A stretch of 64,000 nt of DNA, taken from the NCBI RefSeq assembly GCF_007176755.1, contig NZ_BJTV01000017.1, forward strand, positions 108,705 to 172,704, in the 5' to 3' direction. The stretch comes from Streptomyces sp. 1-11. GTDB taxonomy: Bacteria > Actinomycetota > Actinomycetes > Streptomycetales > Streptomycetaceae. The notes under the pieces were generated by a model. It had not been told where the DNA came from. It ran no database searches and saw only the letters and a program-made list of their open reading frames with translations. Positions 7,439 through 15,523 of this stretch are shown piece by piece; within the stretch, counting starts at the first letter, position 1; each line of letters starts with the position of its first letter. A program made the translations under genes and the position numbers.

Positions 7439-8619
7439 CGGATCCGCAGGCCGTCGAGGTACGACCGGACGTTGCGGCGGGTCTCGGCCACGCTGTCGCC
7501 GCCGAACTTCTCCGCCACCGCGTCCGCGAGGACCAGGGCGACCATCGCCTCGGCGACGATGCCCGCGGCCGGCACGGCGGAGACGTCGGAGCGCTGGTGG
7601 TGCGCCTGGGCGGCCTCGCCGGTGGTCACGTCCACCGTCCGCAGGGCCCGCGGCACGGTCGCGATCGGCTTCATCGCGGCGCGCACCCGCAGCAGCTCAC
7701 CGGTGGACAGACCGCCCTCGGTGCCGCCGGCGCGGCCGGACACCCGCCGGATACCCTCGTCGGTCCGCACGATCTCGTCGTGCGCCTTCGAACCCGGCAC
7801 CCGCGCGAGCTCGAAGCCGTCGCCGATCTCGACGCCCTTGATCGCCTGGATGCCCATGAGGGCGCCGGCCAGGCGCGCGTCCAGCTTGCGGTCCCAGTGC
7901 ACGTGCGAGCCCAGGCCCACCGGCACGCCGTAGGCCAGGACCTCGACCACGCCGCCGAGGGTGTCGCCGTCCTTGTGGGCCTGGTCGATCTCGGCGACCA
8001 TCGCCTTGGAGGCGTCGGCGTCCAGGCAGCGCACCGGGTCGGCGTCCAGCCGCTCGACGTCGGCCGGCGTCGGGTAGACGCCCTGCGGGGCCTTGGCGGA
8101 GGCCAGCTCGACCACGTGGGAGACGATCTCGATGCCGGCCGTCTCCTTCAGGTACGACCGGGCCACCGCGCCGAGCGCCACCCGGGCGGCGGTCTCACGG
8201 GCGGAGGCGCGCTCGAGGATCGGACGGGCCTCGTCGAAGCCGTACTTCTGCATGCCGGCGAGGTCGGCGTGGCCGGGCCGGGGCCGGGTCAGCGGCGCGT
8301 TGCGGGCGAGGCCGTCCAGGATCTCGGGGTCGACCGGGTCGGCCGCCATGACCTGCTCCCACTTGGGCCACTCGGTGTTGCCCACCATGACCGCGACCGG
8401 GGAGCCGAGGGTGAGGCCGTGCCGGACGCCGCCCAGGAAGGTGACCTCGTCCCGCTCGAACTTCATGCGCGCACCGCGGCCATAGCCGAGCCGCCGCCGC
8501 GCCAGGTGGTCCGCCACCATCTCCGTGGTGATCGGCACGCCGGCGGGAAGGCCCTCCAGCGTCGCGACGAGTGCGGGACCGTGGGACTCCCCCGCGGTGA
8601 GCCAACGCAGCCTGCTCAA
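7435..8619 (-). CDS. aroC: Chorismate synthase
   Basis: Last shikimate-pathway step: EPSP to chorismate, needing reduced FMN. It has 394 residues. The N-terminal signature LTAGESHGPALVATLEGLP and the conserved RPGHADL and RASARETAARVALGAV segments are present. The start is the TTG at 8619 (MSRLRWLTAG) with GAGGAG just upstream. The frame is open to 8730, but the extra residues do not belong to the family. It overlaps aroK by 4 bp. Confidence 0.96.
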   Translation of the reverse strand: MSRLRWLTAGESHGPALVATLEGLPAGVPITTEMVADHLARRRLGYGRGARMKFERDEVTFLGGVRHGLTLGSPVAVMVGNTEWPKWEQVMAADPVDPEILDGLARNAPLTRPRPGHADLAGMQKYGFDEARPILERASARETAARVALGAVARSYLKETAGIEIVSHVVELASAKAPQGVYPTPADVERLDADPVRCLDADASKAMVAEIDQAHKDGDTLGGVVEVLAYGVPVGLGSHVHWDRKLDARLAGALMGIQAIKGVEIGDGFELARVPGSKAHDEIVRTDEGIRRVSGRAGGTEGGLSTGELLRVRAAMKPIATVPRALRTVDVTTGEAAQAHHQRSDVSAVPAAGIVAEAMVALVLADAVAEKFGGDSVAETRRNVRSYLDGLRIR

Positions 8620-8784
8620 CGGTGCTCCTCCGTGTTCGCGCCCGGTACTGCCCTCAGCACGCGTGTCCTCGCGTACGGCGACGACGCGACCGGGTGCGCG
8701 ACCCCGGCCCGCCACCTCCGATCCTCCCACGTCCGCGGCGCGGATTCGGCGGCCGGTCCAGCAGGCGGACGCCGGAGCGGGCGC

Positions 8785-9624
8785 TCAGCGCCCGGCGAGC
8801 GCCTTCTCGCCGGCGTGCCGCATGGCCTCCAGGGGCGCGGGCGAGCGGCCGGTCATCCGCTCCACCTGCAGCACGGCCTGGTGGACGAGCAGGTCGAGGC
8901 CGCTGACGACCGCGCCGCCGAACATGGACCAGCGGGCCGCCAGCTCGGTCGGCCAGGGGTCGTACAGCACGTCGAACAGGGTGGCGGGGCGCTCCGGCAC
9001 GGCCGCGGCGAGGGCGTCGGTGGCACCGGCCGGGGTGGTGGCGATCACCAGCGGGGCGCGCAGCGCCTGCCCGGCGTCCGCCCAGTCCGCCGTGCGGACG
9101 TCCACCTCCAGGCGTTCGCCCCACCGCCGCATCTCGGCGGCGCGGGCCTCGCTGCGCACGTAGGCGACCACCTGGCCGGTGCAGATCCGGGACAGCGCGG
9201 CGAGCGCGGACGACGCGGTCGCGCCGGCGCCGAGGATCGCCGCCGACCCGACCTCCTCGATGCCGTGCTCGGACAGCGCGGCCACGATGCCGGGGATGTC
9301 GGTGTTGTCGCCGAGACGGCGGCCGTCCTCGGTGAGCACGACGGTGTTGACGGCGTCCACGGAGGCGGCCGTGTCGCTGATCTCGTCCAGCAGCGGGATG
9401 ACCGCACGCTTCAGCGGCATGGTGAGCGACAGCCCCGCCCACTCCGGTCCGAGCCGGTCGAGGAAGCCGGGCAGGGCGGCCTCGTCGGTCTCGAAGCGGT
9501 CGTACGACCAGCCGCTGAGGCCGAGGGCGTCGTAGGCCGCCCGGTGCAGCACCGGGGACAGCGAGTGGGCGATCGGCGATCCGAGCACGGCGGCCCGGCG
9601 GGCGTCAGTTGCCCGAGGAGGCAT
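8785..9624 (-). CDS. aroE: Shikimate dehydrogenase
   Basis: Reduces 3-dehydroshikimate to shikimate with NADPH. It has 279 residues. The substrate motif SPIAHSLSP is at about 16-24, catalytic Lys72 is in SLTMPLKR, and the Rossmann loop GAGATASS is present. The start at 9624 overlaps the end of mltG by 20 bp, so expression is probably coupled to mltG. A 165-bp gap separates it from aroC, which may therefore also have its own promoter. Confidence 0.96.
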   Translation of the reverse strand: MPPRATDARRAAVLGSPIAHSLSPVLHRAAYDALGLSGWSYDRFETDEAALPGFLDRLGPEWAGLSLTMPLKRAVIPLLDEISDTAASVDAVNTVVLTEDGRRLGDNTDIPGIVAALSEHGIEEVGSAAILGAGATASSALAALSRICTGQVVAYVRSEARAAEMRRWGERLEVDVRTADWADAGQALRAPLVIATTPAGATDALAAAVPERPATLFDVLYDPWPTELAARWSMFGGAVVSGLDLLVHQAVLQVERMTGRSPAPLEAMRHAGEKALAGR

Positions 9625-11293
9625 TGAACTTGTCCTTGAGCTGCTTGAATTCCGCGTACGTCTTGGCGAATTCGGTGTTCGTGGTGCCGTCCGTCGCCAC
9701 GAAGTAGATCCAGCCCTCGTGCGTCGGGTTCAGGGTCGCCCGCAGCGCGTCCTCGCCGGGATTGCCGATCGGGCCGGGCGGCAGGCCCTTGTTGGTGTAG
9801 GTGTTGTACGGGCTGCGGTCGCTGTTGATCTCCTTCTCGGAGATGTGGATGTTGCTCGTGCCCTTGAGGTAGTTGTAGGTCGAGTCGAACTGGAGCAACT
9901 GGTTCGTCTCGGTGTTGGTGGGCTTGAGACGGTTGTAGACCACCTCCGCCATCTTGCGGAAGTCGTCGTGCGTCTTGCCCTCCGCCTGGACCAGGCTCGC
10001 GACCGTGAGCAGCTCGAACGCGTTCTTCAGGCCCAGCGCCTGCGCCTTCGCGGGGAGGTTGTACGGGGCGTACTTCTGCTTGGACTGGGCGACCATCTGC
10101 TTCAGCACCGCCTCGGGCTTCATGCCCTTGGCGGCCGGGTACGTGGCGGGCCAGAAGAAGCCCTCGAGCGGGTCCTGGATGGAGGCGTTGTTCTGCGCCC
10201 AGCTCGGCAGGCCCAGCTTCTTGTACTGCGCCCTGGCGACCTTCCTGGTGGTGCCCGCGGAGACGCCGAGCTGCTTGTCGATGGCCTGGTACACCTGTGC
10301 GTTGCGCTCGCCGGGCTTGACGAGCACGTTGCTCTGGCTCCTCGGGTCCAGCATGAGCTGCACGGCGCTGGCGGCGGACATCTCCTTCTTCAGCAGGTAC
10401 GCGCCGGCCTGGATGGTGTCGCCCTTGGGGTTCTGCCCCTGGGCGCTTACGAAGGCGTCGGCGCTCTTGACCACGCCCGCTTCCTTCAGCCGCCGCCCGA
10501 TCTCCCAGCCGCCCGCGCCCTTGGGGATCTCCACGGTCACGCTCACGCCGGTCCCGCTGCCCGCGTAGTCGGGGGCCGGGGCGAAACGATTTTGGTAGAA
10601 CTTCCAGCCGAAATAACCGGCCCCGCCGATGCCTCCGCCGAACACCAGGCAGACGACCAGGCAGGCGCAGCCGTTGCGGCGCTTCTTGCCCTTGACCGGT
10701 TTCTTGGCCTTGCCCCGCCGCTCACTCCGGCTCTGCAGCTCGTGCCCGGCGTCGTCCTCGTCGTCCTCCGCCCCCGAGAAGAAGGCGTGCTCCTCCTCGG
10801 CCGCCGGTTCCGGTTCCGGCTCGGGGCGCCGGCGGCCCGGCGGCTCGGGCGGCGGGTAGGCGTCCTCGGTGCGGTAGAAGTCGTGCTGCTGCGCGCCGTA
10901 GGCGGCGGGCTGCTGGCCGTACGGGTCGCCGGGATCGGGCGGGTAGGGCACCTGGTCCTGGGCGCCGTTCGCGTTCCAGACCCCCTGCTGCTGGTACTGC
11001 TGCTGGGTGTGCTCGGCGTACCGCTGGTCCTGGCCGGGGAACGCGCCGCCGTACTGCTGGTGGTCCTGCTCCGGGTGGTACGGGTACTGCTGCTGGTCGT
11101 AGCCGGGCTGCTGCTGCCGGCCCTGGTCCCAGTCGCCGTACTGCGGCTGCTGCGGGTACTGCTGCTGCGCCTGGCCGTCGTAAGGGGACTGCTGACCCGC
11201 GTGGGTCTGCTGCCCTCCCCATCCGCCGTCCCCGTACAACGGGTCCTCCGGATGCCACGGTTCGGAGCCAGGGCCCCGGCCATACTCAGTCAT
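9605..11293 (-). CDS. mltG: Endolytic murein transglycosylase MltG with long Gln/Tyr-rich N-terminus
   Basis: A membrane-bound lytic transglycosylase (YceG) that cuts nascent glycan chains. It has 562 residues. Residues 1 to about 200 are a cytoplasmic, low-complexity segment rich in Gln, Tyr, Pro and Gly, ending in a basic stretch (KPVKGKKRRNG). One membrane helix spans about 208-230. The extracellular part has the LysM-like and catalytic YceG domains; the catalytic Glu is in ASLVQAEGKTH. Typical MltG proteins are about 340-400 residues, so the N-terminal extension is large. It sits between ruvX and aroE, as in other actinobacteria. Confidence 0.95.
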   Translation of the reverse strand: MTEYGRGPGSEPWHPEDPLYGDGGWGGQQTHAGQQSPYDGQAQQQYPQQPQYGDWDQGRQQQPGYDQQQYPYHPEQDHQQYGGAFPGQDQRYAEHTQQQYQQQGVWNANGAQDQVPYPPDPGDPYGQQPAAYGAQQHDFYRTEDAYPPPEPPGRRRPEPEPEPAAEEEHAFFSGAEDDEDDAGHELQSRSERRGKAKKPVKGKKRRNGCACLVVCLVFGGGIGGAGYFGWKFYQNRFAPAPDYAGSGTGVSVTVEIPKGAGGWEIGRRLKEAGVVKSADAFVSAQGQNPKGDTIQAGAYLLKKEMSAASAVQLMLDPRSQSNVLVKPGERNAQVYQAIDKQLGVSAGTTRKVARAQYKKLGLPSWAQNNASIQDPLEGFFWPATYPAAKGMKPEAVLKQMVAQSKQKYAPYNLPAKAQALGLKNAFELLTVASLVQAEGKTHDDFRKMAEVVYNRLKPTNTETNQLLQFDSTYNYLKGTSNIHISEKEINSDRSPYNTYTNKGLPPGPIGNPGEDALRATLNPTHEGWIYFVATDGTTNTEFAKTYAEFKQLKDKFNASSGN

Positions 11294-11412
11294 CGATCCC
11301 CTAGAGCCGCGAGGCGGACGGTCGTGCGGCCCGGACCTGCTGCCGTTCCGCCTCTTGTTTGCGGCGGCTGTTCGAACACCGCCGCATCGCGCGGAACGTT
11401 ACCGTATCGCGA

Positions 11413-11877
11413 TCAGATGACCACTTCGACGCCCTCGCCGGGTGCTTTGCCTGACACCCGTTCGGATTCCAGGGCCTGCTGCAGGATGATGACGGCCGCG
11501 GCCTGGTCGATCACGGAGCGGCCCTTCTTCGATCTGACCCCCGAGGCGCGCAGTCCCTGACTGGCCGTCACGGTCGTCATCCGCTCGTCCACCAGACGGA
11601 CCGGCACCGGCCGGATGCCTCCGGCCAGTTCCTGGGCGAAGGCGCGGACCTTGACGGCGGCCGGTCCCTCGCCCCCCTTGAGGGAGCGAGGGAGTCCGAC
11701 GACGACCTCGATCGGTTCGTACTCCTCCACCAGCTGCCGCAGCCGGCGGTGGGCGGCGGGCACGTCCCGGCCCGGGACGGTCTCCACCGGGGTGGCGAGG
11801 ATCCCGTCGGGGTCGCACGAGGCGACCCCGATCCGGGCGTCCCCGACGTCGATCGCGAGCCGGCGTCCTCTGCGCAT
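11413..11877 (-). CDS. ruvX: Putative pre-16S rRNA nuclease RuvX/YqgF
   Basis: An RNase-H-fold nuclease thought to trim the 5' end of 16S rRNA (also called a Holliday-junction resolvase homologue). It has 154 residues. The first catalytic motif is LAIDVGDARIGVA, the second is EVVVGLPRSLKGGEG, and the third region is LVDERMTTVTA. The start is the ATG at 11877. The upstream open frame is inside alaS. It begins 13 nt after the alaS stop, the conserved alaS-ruvX-mltG order. Confidence 0.95.
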   Translation of the reverse strand: MRRGRRLAIDVGDARIGVASCDPDGILATPVETVPGRDVPAAHRRLRQLVEEYEPIEVVVGLPRSLKGGEGPAAVKVRAFAQELAGGIRPVPVRLVDERMTTVTASQGLRASGVRSKKGRSVIDQAAAVIILQQALESERVSGKAPGEGVEVVI

Positions 11878-11890
11878 GTCCGGCCGCTTC

Positions 11891-14563
11891 CTACTTCGCG
11901 GTCTCGGCGACGAGCCGCTCGACGGCGTCGACGGCGTCGCCGACCGCGGCCGGGTTCTGGCCGCCGCCCTGGGCGACGTCAGGCTTGCCGCCACCGCCGC
12001 CGCCGAGCGTCTTGGCGGCGGTGCGGACCAGGTCACCGGCCTTGAGGCCGCGCTCGCGGGCCGCCTCGTTGGTGGCGATGACGGTGAGCGGCTTGCCGTT
12101 GTTGACGGTGAAGAGGGCGACCACGGCGGCCCGGCCGCCCTGGATGCGGCCCCGTACGTCGAGGACCAGCTTGCGCAGGTCGTCGGGGCTCGTGCCGTCC
12201 GGCACCTGGCCGGTGACCACGGCGACACCGCGGACGTCCCTGGCCGACTCGGCGAGACCGGCGGCGGCCTGCAGCACCTTCTCGGCGCGGAACTTCTCGA
12301 TCTCCTTCTCGGCGTCCTTCAGCTTGCCGAGCATGGCGGAGATCTTCTCCGGGAGCTCCTCGGCGCGGCCCTTGACCAGTTCCTGGAGCTGGGCGACGAC
12401 CGTGTGCTCGCGGGCGAGGAAGTTGTAGGCGTCGACGCCGACCAGGGCCTCGATGCGCCGCACGCCCGAGCCGATCGACGACTCGCCGAGCAGCTTGACC
12501 AGGCCGAGCTGGGCGGTGTTGTGCACGTGCGTGCCGCCGCACAGCTCCTTGGAGAAGTCGCCGATGGTCACCACGCGGACCCGCTCGCCGTACTTCTCGC
12601 CGAACTCGGCGATGGCGCCCTGCTTCTTGGCGTCGTCGATGCCCATGACCTCGGCGTGCACGTCGAGGTCGCGGGCGAGCACCTCGTTGATCTTCTGCTC
12701 GACGTCGGTCATCACGGCCGTCGGAACGGCGGACGGGGAGCCGAAGTCGAAGCGGAAGCGGCCCGGCTGGTTCTCGGAGCCGGCCTGGGCGGCCGTCGGG
12801 CCGAGGGCGTCGCGCAGCGCCTGGTGGGTCAGGTGCGTGGCCGAGTGGGCGCGGGCGATGGCCTTGCGGCGTCGGAAGTCGATCGAGGCGTGGGCCCTGG
12901 CGCCGACGGTGACCTCGCCGACCTGGACGACGCCCTTGTGGACGTAGACGCCCGGGACCGGCTTCTGGCAGTCGCGGACCTCGATCACGGCGCCGGAGTC
13001 GACCTTGATCCGGCCGGTGTCGCCGATCTGGCCGCCGCCCTCGGCGTAGAAGGGGGTGCGGTCCAGGACGATCTCGACCTCGTCGCCCTCGGTGGCGGCC
13101 GGGGAGGAGACGCCGTCGACCAGGATGCCGACGATGGTGGTCTCGCCCTCGGTGTCGGTGTAGCCGATGAAGTCGGTGGCACCGGCGGAGTCGGCGATCT
13201 CGCGGTAGGCGCCCATGTCGGCGTGGCCGGTCTTCTTGGCCTGGGCGTCGGCCTTGGCGCGCTCCCGCTGCTCCTTCATCAGGCGGCGGAAGCCGTCCTC
13301 GTCCACGGAGAGGCCCTGCTCGGCGGCCATCTCCAGGGTGAGGTCGATCGGGAAGCCCCAGGTGTCGTGGAGCAGGAAGGCCTTGTCGCCGGAGAGCACC
13401 GTGCCGCCGGACTGCTTGGTCTCGGTGACGGCGGTGTCGAGGATGTTGGTGCCGGCCTTCAGCGTCTTCAGGAAGGCGTTCTCCTCGGCGAGGGCGACCT
13501 TCTCGATGCGCTCGCGGTCGGTGACCAGCTCCGGGTACTGCTGGCCCATCATGTTGATGACGACGTCGATCAGGTCCCTGACGACCGGGCCGGTGGCACC
13601 GAGCAGGCGCATGTTGCGGATGGCGCGGCGCATGATGCGGCGCAGCACGTAGCCGCGGCCCTCGTTGCCCGGGGTGACGCCGTCGCCGATGAGCATGGTG
13701 GCGGTGCGCATGTGGTCGGTGACCACGCGCAGCGAGACGTCCGAGTCGTGGGCGTCGCCGTAGGCCACGCCGGTCAGCTCGGTGGCCTTGTCGATGACGG
13801 CCATGGAGGTGTCGATCTCGTACATGTTCTGCACGCCCTGCAGGATCATGGCGAGGCGCTCAAGGCCGAGGCCCGTGTCGATGTTCTTGCTGGGCAGTTC
13901 GCCGAGGATCTCGAAGTTGTCCTTGCCGGTGCCCTCGCCCCGCTCGTACTGCATGAAGACGAGGTTCCAGATCTCCACGTACCGCTCGTCGTTGACGGCG
14001 GGGCCGCCCTCGGCGCCGAACTCGGGGCCGCGGTCGTAGTTGATCTCGGAGCAGGGGCCGCAGGGGCCGGGGACGCCCATGGACCAGTAGTTGTCCTTCA
14101 TGCCCAGGCGCTGGATGCGCTCCCTGGGCACGCCGACGACCTCGTGCCAGATGCGCTCGGCCTCGTCGTCGTCCTTGTAGACGGTGATCCACAGGCGCTC
14201 GGGGTCGAGGCCGTAACCGCCCTTGTCCTGGGGCGTGGTGAGCAGCTCCCAGGCGTGCTTGATGGCGCCTTCCTTGAAGTAGTCGCCGAAGGAGAAGTTG
14301 CCGCACATCTGGAAGAACGTGCCGTGCCGGGTGGTCTTGCCGACCTCTTCGATGTCGGGCGTGCGCACGCACTTCTGCACGCTGGTGGCGCGCGCGAAGG
14401 GGGGCTTGACCTCACCCAGGAAGTAGGGCTTGAAGGGCACCATGCCGGCGGGGACGAGGAGCAGAGTCGGGTCGTCCGCGATGAGCGACGCCGAAGGGAC
14501 GACGGTGTGCCCGCGCTCCTCGAAGAAGCTCAGCCAGCGGCGGCGAATCTCGGCCGACTCCAT
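11891..14563 (-). CDS. alaS: Alanyl-tRNA synthetase
   Basis: Charges tRNA-Ala and edits mischarged Ser/Gly. It has 890 residues, the normal full length. Domains in order are the class II catalytic core (about 1-260), the tRNA-recognition helices, the editing domain with the zinc motif (HSATHLTHQALRD and CGGTHVHNTAQLG), and the C-terminal DHHA1 domain ending in a GGGGGGKPD loop. The ATG shares its A with the stop of the upstream DUF6167 gene (TGATG), so the two are tightly coupled. No T-box leader is possible there, because the upstream gene abuts it. Confidence 0.98.
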   Translation of the reverse strand: MESAEIRRRWLSFFEERGHTVVPSASLIADDPTLLLVPAGMVPFKPYFLGEVKPPFARATSVQKCVRTPDIEEVGKTTRHGTFFQMCGNFSFGDYFKEGAIKHAWELLTTPQDKGGYGLDPERLWITVYKDDDEAERIWHEVVGVPRERIQRLGMKDNYWSMGVPGPCGPCSEINYDRGPEFGAEGGPAVNDERYVEIWNLVFMQYERGEGTGKDNFEILGELPSKNIDTGLGLERLAMILQGVQNMYEIDTSMAVIDKATELTGVAYGDAHDSDVSLRVVTDHMRTATMLIGDGVTPGNEGRGYVLRRIMRRAIRNMRLLGATGPVVRDLIDVVINMMGQQYPELVTDRERIEKVALAEENAFLKTLKAGTNILDTAVTETKQSGGTVLSGDKAFLLHDTWGFPIDLTLEMAAEQGLSVDEDGFRRLMKEQRERAKADAQAKKTGHADMGAYREIADSAGATDFIGYTDTEGETTIVGILVDGVSSPAATEGDEVEIVLDRTPFYAEGGGQIGDTGRIKVDSGAVIEVRDCQKPVPGVYVHKGVVQVGEVTVGARAHASIDFRRRKAIARAHSATHLTHQALRDALGPTAAQAGSENQPGRFRFDFGSPSAVPTAVMTDVEQKINEVLARDLDVHAEVMGIDDAKKQGAIAEFGEKYGERVRVVTIGDFSKELCGGTHVHNTAQLGLVKLLGESSIGSGVRRIEALVGVDAYNFLAREHTVVAQLQELVKGRAEELPEKISAMLGKLKDAEKEIEKFRAEKVLQAAAGLAESARDVRGVAVVTGQVPDGTSPDDLRKLVLDVRGRIQGGRAAVVALFTVNNGKPLTVIATNEAARERGLKAGDLVRTAAKTLGGGGGGKPDVAQGGGQNPAAVGDAVDAVERLVAETAK

Positions 14564-14910
14564 CAGTGGTCCTCATTCCGGTTGTGCGAGTACGTCGTGT
14601 TCTCGATGTACTTCGGGTTGCTGCGATTGTTCTCCAGGACGGCGTACCGCCCGGGCGCGGGGAGTTCGGGGTCGGCGTTGATGCCCAGCGCCTCCCCCAG
14701 CTCGGCCTCCCGCCGGGCCATGTTGTCGCGGACGTCGAGCGCGAAGCCGACCGCGCCGTCCTTCAGTCGCCGGCCGGCCTCCAGGGCCTTGTCGGCCGCG
14801 GTCGCGGCGAGGCTCTCCGGGGTCAGCTGCCTCAGCTTGCGGTTGACCTTGGTGGTGGCCCACACCCCGGCGGCGACGCCCGAGGTGAACCAGAACGTAC
14901 GGCGGAACAT
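14563..14910 (-). CDS. DUF6167-type small membrane-associated protein
   Basis: It has 115 residues. The N-terminus (MFRRTFWFTSGVAAGVWATT) is a short hydrophobic anchor, followed by a helical, charged segment (KVNRKLRQLTPESLAATAAD and onward) and a polar tail. It resembles the DUF6167 family found just upstream of alaS in streptomycetes, whose function is unknown. It overlaps the alaS start by 1 nt and follows the DUF948 gene by 9 nt, so the three form one unit. Confidence 0.85.
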   Translation of the reverse strand: MFRRTFWFTSGVAAGVWATTKVNRKLRQLTPESLAATAADKALEAGRRLKDGAVGFALDVRDNMARREAELGEALGINADPELPAPGRYAVLENNRSNPKYIENTTYSHNRNEDH

Positions 14911-14919
14911 CGGTCGGTC

Positions 14920-15351
14920 TCAGTCCTTCTTCCGCTTGCGTCGTGCGGCGGGGACCGTGCGGCCCACGATCACCGTACGCCGGGGCGACTTCGCGGGCGC
15001 GTCCTCCCTGCGGCCGCCCAGCGCCCGGCGCACGCCGTAGCCGAAGGCCGCGACCTTGACCAGCGGGCCGCCGAAGGTGGAGGCGACGGTGGTGGACAGC
15101 GCGGAGGCGTTCGAGGTGACCTCCTGGACGTCGGAGGCGATCGCGTCGACCCGGTCGATCTGCGTCTGCGCGGAGCGCACGGCCGCGGAGGCGTCCGCGA
15201 GGAGCGGGACGGCCTGGTCGGTCACCTCCGCCACGAGCTTGGTGGTCGCCTTGAGCGTCTGGGCCAGCCTCACCAGTGCGACGGCGAGGAAGGAGACCAG
15301 GATCGCCCAGAAGACGGCCACCAGGATCCCGGCCACCTCTCCACCGGACAC
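14920..15351 (-). CDS. DUF948 domain membrane protein
   Basis: It has 143 residues with one membrane helix near the N-terminus (about 5-28, VAGILVAVFWAILVSFLAVA). A coiled-coil-like region follows (LAQTLKATTKLVAEVTD, QTQIDRVDAIASDVQEVTSN), then a basic tail ending RRKRKKD. It fits DUF948, whose role is unknown. The GTG at 15351 (VSGGEVAG) is preferred because the longer ATG at 15396 has no ribosome site. It is the first gene of the alaS unit and is divergent from the STAND ATPase gene. Confidence 0.8.
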   Translation of the reverse strand: MSGGEVAGILVAVFWAILVSFLAVALVRLAQTLKATTKLVAEVTDQAVPLLADASAAVRSAQTQIDRVDAIASDVQEVTSNASALSTTVASTFGGPLVKVAAFGYGVRRALGGRREDAPAKSPRRTVIVGRTVPAARRKRKKD

Positions 15352-15523
15352 TGTGCGCACCCGCTCCCTGAAACGTGCTCTGAACATCGGAACCATGAGA
15401 AAAGCAGTGCACCGAGCCTATCGCGCCGGTGACGGGGCTCCGTACCGGATTACCGTCGGCGGCGGGCGCGGTCGCGGGAACCGATTGTACGGACCGAACA
15501 CGTTTCAGTACGCTCCGTGTCCC

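Noticed and set aside
14563..14566. Leader-type regulation of alaS
   Set aside because: The alaS start overlaps the stop of the preceding gene, leaving no room for a leader.
11615..15040. Very long plus-strand open frame (1141 codons) opposite alaS
   Set aside because: It is a GC-driven shadow of alaS and its neighbours. The peptide is Val/Gly/Asp/Leu repeats with no motifs.
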